A DNA stretch of 44,442 nucleotides from Deltaproteobacteria bacterium PRO3 (GTDB lineage Bacteria > UBA10199 > DSSB01), in assembly GCA_030263375.1 (NCBI GenBank), contig SZOV01000015.1:1-44442 (forward strand), read 5' to 3'. Below, piece after piece: positions 41,491-44,442 of this stretch. Position numbers and translations under genes: made by a program. The notes under the pieces are model-generated. The model was given only the letters and a program-made list of their open reading frames with translations. It was not told where the DNA came from and did not search any database. Each line of letters begins with the position of its first letter. Position 1 is the stretch's first letter.

Positions 41491-43248
41491 ATGAGCGATC
41501 CAGCCACCAAGCTACCCACTTACAATATTTTTGAAATCCGCAGCACGACCGCGGAATGTCTCGAGGCCCCGGCCGACCCCGCGAAGGATCCTTGCAAGAT
41601 CCAGGCGGAAGAAGTGGAGAGCGGGCTCAGCATCTCGCTGGAGCGCAAGAACGGGACATTCCAGCCGGCCTCCGCCGATGCCGCCAAGCTGCTCAAGGTA
41701 TATCCGAACTTCCGCGCCCCCGCCGCCGAACTGGCGGAATACTTGGCGGTCAAGGCGGAGTTCTCCAAGGTCTTCGGCGACGAGCAGAATCCCTCCGACA
41801 TCTTCAAAAAGATCAGCATCGTCTTCGAGGGCAAGGAAGTCCCCGACAAAAATCGGGCGATCTTCAATTGGTTCAACATCACCACCAACTTCATCTCGCA
41901 CGGCCAGCTGGAGCCGAAGCACGCCAAGATGAAGAGCCTGCAGGAGACCACGATCAAGGTCGGAGCCTTCGCCTTCGCCGATCCGGTCTTGGGGACGATG
42001 GTCGAGAAGGTCCTGAAGGGGCTCAAGGACAACAGCAAGCTGTCCTCGGAGAGCCGAAAGCGGGTCGAGTGGCTGCTGGGCATCTACGCGACGCGCGAAA
42101 AATTTTGGGCGGCGATGAAGCCGGCGATGGACAAGTCGCAGAGCGTCAGCGACCAGCTGAAGCCGCGCAGCGTCGACTTGCTGATCGTCCTCTTCGCCAA
42201 CCACGTCCTGGCGGAGAAGGGTTATGCGAGCTATCTTTATTCCGACGAGGTCAAGGGCGCGGCGAAGGTCTACCACGACATCTTTTCCAAGATCGATCCC
42301 AACTACAACGCCGCGAAGAACTATTACGCCTTCATGAGGGACTCGGTCTCCAGCCTGCGGAGCGTGGACCTCCCCGAGGCGGCGAAGAAAGAGCTGCTGC
42401 TGCGCATCGCCTTCCTCGAAAACGAATACGGCAAGGCGGCCCAAAAGGAGATGACGGATCTCCTCTCGGCCCAACCCGCCGAGTCCGCCTTCCGCGAGTA
42501 CCTCGAGATCAAGTACGGCGACACGCCGGCCCGCGCCGGCGCCCTGAAGATCATCCTCGCCGGCCTGACCTTCAAGTCCGGCGAGGAAGGCACCGGACAT
42601 TCCTTCGCGATGGAGAAGATCTCCCGCGAGCTGCACCTGTGGGTCGACGGCAAGGCCGGGGACCAGCGCAAGGAGGCCCTGGAGGCGATCAATCACCTCT
42701 TGAAGGCCCTCTTCGAGAAGGACGGCAAGATCGAGGTCTTTTGGGACAAGCAGGTCCAGACGACCGACAACTTCTACAAGACGGGCAATTTCTCGATCCT
42801 GAGCAACAACAAGAAGGCCTTGGAGGATCTGATCGTCTGGGCGCGTAATGCCGCCACCGAGGAGAAGCTGAAGCTGTCCCCGGATAACACGCCGCACGTC
42901 GCCCTGCGCAAATGGACCTTGGGCACCGAGCTCGGGATCGGCGTGGCGGGGCTGGGCGTCGGCACCGCCTTGGCCTTCGCGCCCATCAAGGACCAGAACG
43001 GTCAATACTTCACGCAAGGAAGCTCGATCATCTTGGGCTCCTCGGCCCTCGGCGCGGCGGGAGGGAATCTCCTGTCCTACAAGCTCAACGTCACCAAGAA
43101 CGCCTGGCTCTTCGACGCCGGCGGCGCCTTGGTCGGCGGTCTGCTGGGCGGGCTGATCTACGGCCTGGTCACCCCGCCGCCTCCGGCCTTCGGCGGCGGA
43201 AAGACCGATCCCGGTCAGAGGTTCCCGGTCGACGGCTACGGGCCTTGA
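41491..43248 (+). CDS. Unrecognised family protein, second of two tandem paralogues (glycine-zipper membrane C-terminus)
   Basis: 585 aa, about half identical by eye to the preceding protein along its whole length. Shared blocks include DPCKIQAEEVESGLSISLER, FISHGQLEPKHAKMKSLQE, ESRKRVEWLLGIYA, KPAMDKSQSVSDQLKPRS, DPNYNAAKNYYAFM, REYLEIKYGDTPARAGALK and FWDKQVQTTDNFYKTGN. The C-terminus has three Gly-rich hydrophobic segments (about 478-498, 511-530, 539-560; GGALVGGLLGGLIYG) and ends DPGQRFPVDGYGP. There is no signal peptide. The two copies have diverged while keeping membrane tail and terminal motif, which argues that both are functional. A 281-bp structured spacer precedes it. Function unknown. 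Confidence 0.8.
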   Translation: MSDPATKLPTYNIFEIRSTTAECLEAPADPAKDPCKIQAEEVESGLSISLERKNGTFQPASADAAKLLKVYPNFRAPAAELAEYLAVKAEFSKVFGDEQNPSDIFKKISIVFEGKEVPDKNRAIFNWFNITTNFISHGQLEPKHAKMKSLQETTIKVGAFAFADPVLGTMVEKVLKGLKDNSKLSSESRKRVEWLLGIYATREKFWAAMKPAMDKSQSVSDQLKPRSVDLLIVLFANHVLAEKGYASYLYSDEVKGAAKVYHDIFSKIDPNYNAAKNYYAFMRDSVSSLRSVDLPEAAKKELLLRIAFLENEYGKAAQKEMTDLLSAQPAESAFREYLEIKYGDTPARAGALKIILAGLTFKSGEEGTGHSFAMEKISRELHLWVDGKAGDQRKEALEAINHLLKALFEKDGKIEVFWDKQVQTTDNFYKTGNFSILSNNKKALEDLIVWARNAATEEKLKLSPDNTPHVALRKWTLGTELGIGVAGLGVGTALAFAPIKDQNGQYFTQGSSIILGSSALGAAGGNLLSYKLNVTKNAWLFDAGGALVGGLLGGLIYGLVTPPPPAFGGGKTDPGQRFPVDGYGP

Positions 43249-43251
43249 GGT

Positions 43252-43280
43252 TTGACAAGGCCCGCCCAAGGGGCTAACGG
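43252..43280 (+). promoter_or_regulatory. Candidate promoter of trxB
   Basis: Consensus TTGACA (43252-43257) lies just behind the paralogue stop; TAACGG (43275-43280) is 17 bp further. SD GAGG follows near 43304, before the ATG at 43316. The -10 is imperfect. Confidence 0.45.
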
Positions 43281-43315
43281 TAGCACCTCAAAATTCATCG
43301 TTTAGAGGTGCATTC

Positions 43316-44254
43316 ATGAGTTCTCCTGTCCACAAGGTCGTCATCATCGGATCCGGCGCCGCCGGCCTCACCGCCGCGGTCTACGCCGCGCGCGCCAACC
43401 TCGAGCCCGTCGTCATCGACGGCACCCTGCCCGGCGGCCAGCTCACCACCACGACCGAGGTCGAAAATTTCCCCGGCTTCCCCGAGGGCGTGATGGGCCC
43501 CGAGCTGATGGAGCGGATGCGCCAGCAGGCCCAGCGTTTCGGCACGCAGATCCAATTCGACCAGGTCCTCGAGGCCGACCTGGCCTCCAACCCTAAGAAA
43601 TTAAAGCTGGGCCAAGGCGAGATCCAGGCCCACGCCGTCATCATCGCCACCGGCGCCTCGCCGAAGCTGATCGGCCTCGAGGCCGAAAAGAAACTGATGG
43701 GCCGCGGGGTCTCAACCTGCGCCACCTGCGACGGCGCCTTTTTCCGCAACGCCGACCTGATCGTGGTGGGCGGCGGCGACTCGGCGATGGAGGAAGCGAC
43801 CTTCCTGACCAAGTTCGCGAAAAAGGTCTACGTGGTGCACCGCCGCCGCGAGCTGCGCGCGAGCAAGATCATGCAGGAGCGGGCCTTCAAGAACGAGAAG
43901 ATCGAGTTTATCTGGGATTCGGCGGTGGAGGACATCCTGAGCGAGGGCAAGAACGAAGTCACCGGCGCCCGGATCAAGAACCTCAAGACGGGCGAGACAA
44001 AAGATATGAAGGTCGACGGCGTCTTCGTCGCAATCGGCCACACGCCCAATTCCGCGCCTTTCGCCAAGCAGCTGAAGACCGACGAGAACGGCTACATCCT
44101 GGTGACGAAGGGCTCGGCGACGGACATCCCGGGCGTCTTCGCGGCCGGCGACTGCGTGGACCACGTCTACCGCCAGGCCATCACCGCCGCGGGCATGGGC
44201 TGCATGGCGGCCTTGGACGCCGAACGATATCTGGCGGCGCAGGGGATTGAGTAG
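43316..44254 (+). CDS. trxB: Thioredoxin-disulfide reductase
   Basis: 312 aa, normal length. FAD/NADPH enzyme that reduces thioredoxin in the cytoplasm. FAD motif IGSGAAGLTAAVYAARANLE, conserved GGQLTTTTEVENFPGFP, active-site disulfide CATC (135-138) in STCATCDGAFFRN, NADPH motif VVGGGDSAMEEATFLTKFAK, and the late AAGDCVDHVYRQAITAAGMG. It has its own promoter and is probably independent of the paralogues upstream. Confidence 0.96.
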   Translation: MSSPVHKVVIIGSGAAGLTAAVYAARANLEPVVIDGTLPGGQLTTTTEVENFPGFPEGVMGPELMERMRQQAQRFGTQIQFDQVLEADLASNPKKLKLGQGEIQAHAVIIATGASPKLIGLEAEKKLMGRGVSTCATCDGAFFRNADLIVVGGGDSAMEEATFLTKFAKKVYVVHRRRELRASKIMQERAFKNEKIEFIWDSAVEDILSEGKNEVTGARIKNLKTGETKDMKVDGVFVAIGHTPNSAPFAKQLKTDENGYILVTKGSATDIPGVFAAGDCVDHVYRQAITAAGMGCMAALDAERYLAAQGIE

Positions 44255-44348
44255 GCGCGTGCCTTTGCTTATTGCCCTCCCATCTATTGCACAGGCTCTC
44301 TTCCTCGCCACCACCGGCCGTGAGGCGATACCCTCCCCCAGACCTACG

Positions 44349-44430
44349 GCCCGGTCGGGCTAGTTGATTCGCGAGCCCGGAGCAAGTCCGGTCTCGCTAA
44401 AGCCCAGGGGGAGAAATCCTTTCTCCCCCT
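44349..44430. other. Cluster of three stem-loops downstream of trxB
   Basis: Three adjacent inverted repeats: GCCCG-GT-CGGGC (44349-44360); GCGAG-C-CCGGA (44371-44381) with TCCGG-T-CTCGC (44387-44397); and GGGGGAGAAA (44407-44416) with TTTCTCCCCC (44420-44429). The last resembles a terminator stem but lacks a T-run. The 188 bp from 44255 to the window end hold no gene I can see. The cluster could be a structured RNA or the 5' leader of a gene beyond the window. Confidence 0.4.
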
Positions 44431-44442
44431 TCAACCCCCATC

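Noticed and set aside
44255-44442. tRNA, tmRNA or RNase P RNA downstream of trxB
   Set aside because: Hairpins are present but no acceptor/T-arm pattern, no tmRNA ends and no RNase P core could be found.

Overview
The window is GC-rich (sampled lines about 65-68% GC), densely coded bacterial DNA. The gene order rpsB-tsf-pyrH-frr-uppS-cdsA-dxr-rseP-tsaB, a YdcH/DUF465 gene and ilvB-ilvN-psd-pssA-leuA is the arrangement of former Deltaproteobacteria (Geobacter-like, Myxococcota/Desulfobacterota/Bdellovibrionota and related candidate lineages). Signal peptides, lipoboxes, PEGA/TPR proteins, RseP, a TatT-like lipoprotein and Cys-containing C-terminal sorting tails fit a Gram-negative cell of that group. 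No tRNA, rRNA, insertion sequence or CRISPR array was recognised. The lineage is an inference from synteny.

Layout. 1-1579: two neighbouring thrombospondin type-3 repeat surface proteins, the first cut by the window edge. 1576-2694 (-): M50 site-2 protease with CBS domains. 2791-7843 (+): complete pyruvate (or branched-chain 2-oxoacid) dehydrogenase operon E1alpha-E1beta-E2-E3, with a palindromic element between E2 and E3. 7844-9018: an AT-rich patch, a perfect 16-bp palindrome and a two-gene nucleotidyltransferase-like/ribbon-helix-helix module that looks like an uncharacterised toxin-antitoxin pair. 9089-14617 (-): branched-chain amino acid and phosphatidylethanolamine genes. 14725-22897 (-): the long translation/cell-envelope operon starting at rpsB. 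23103-25440: two convergent secreted TPR/PEGA proteins. 25580-26533 (+): aroE, whose 3' end runs through the tandem terminators of the opposing operon. 26514-38112 (-): MinD-like ATPase, a degenerate nuclease-like protein, glmU, glmS, a low-GC ClC channel, a UvrD/PcrA helicase, a TPR protein and a VWA lipoprotein. 38242-44254 (+): TatT-like lipoprotein, ssb, two tandem paralogues of an unrecognised ~580-residue family, and trxB.

The best candidates for something undescribed are: (a) the tandem ~580-aa paralogues at 39473-43248, with glycine-zipper membrane C-termini and a shared terminal motif, where the second is preceded by a 281-nt spacer holding three consecutive RNA-like structures, the last of which masks its ribosome binding site; and (b) the NTase-like/RHH gene pair at 8075-9018 with its palindrome and an apparently leaderless promoter. 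The dehydrogenase complex, amino-acid, phospholipid, isoprenoid, amino-sugar and translation genes are ordinary housekeeping functions.
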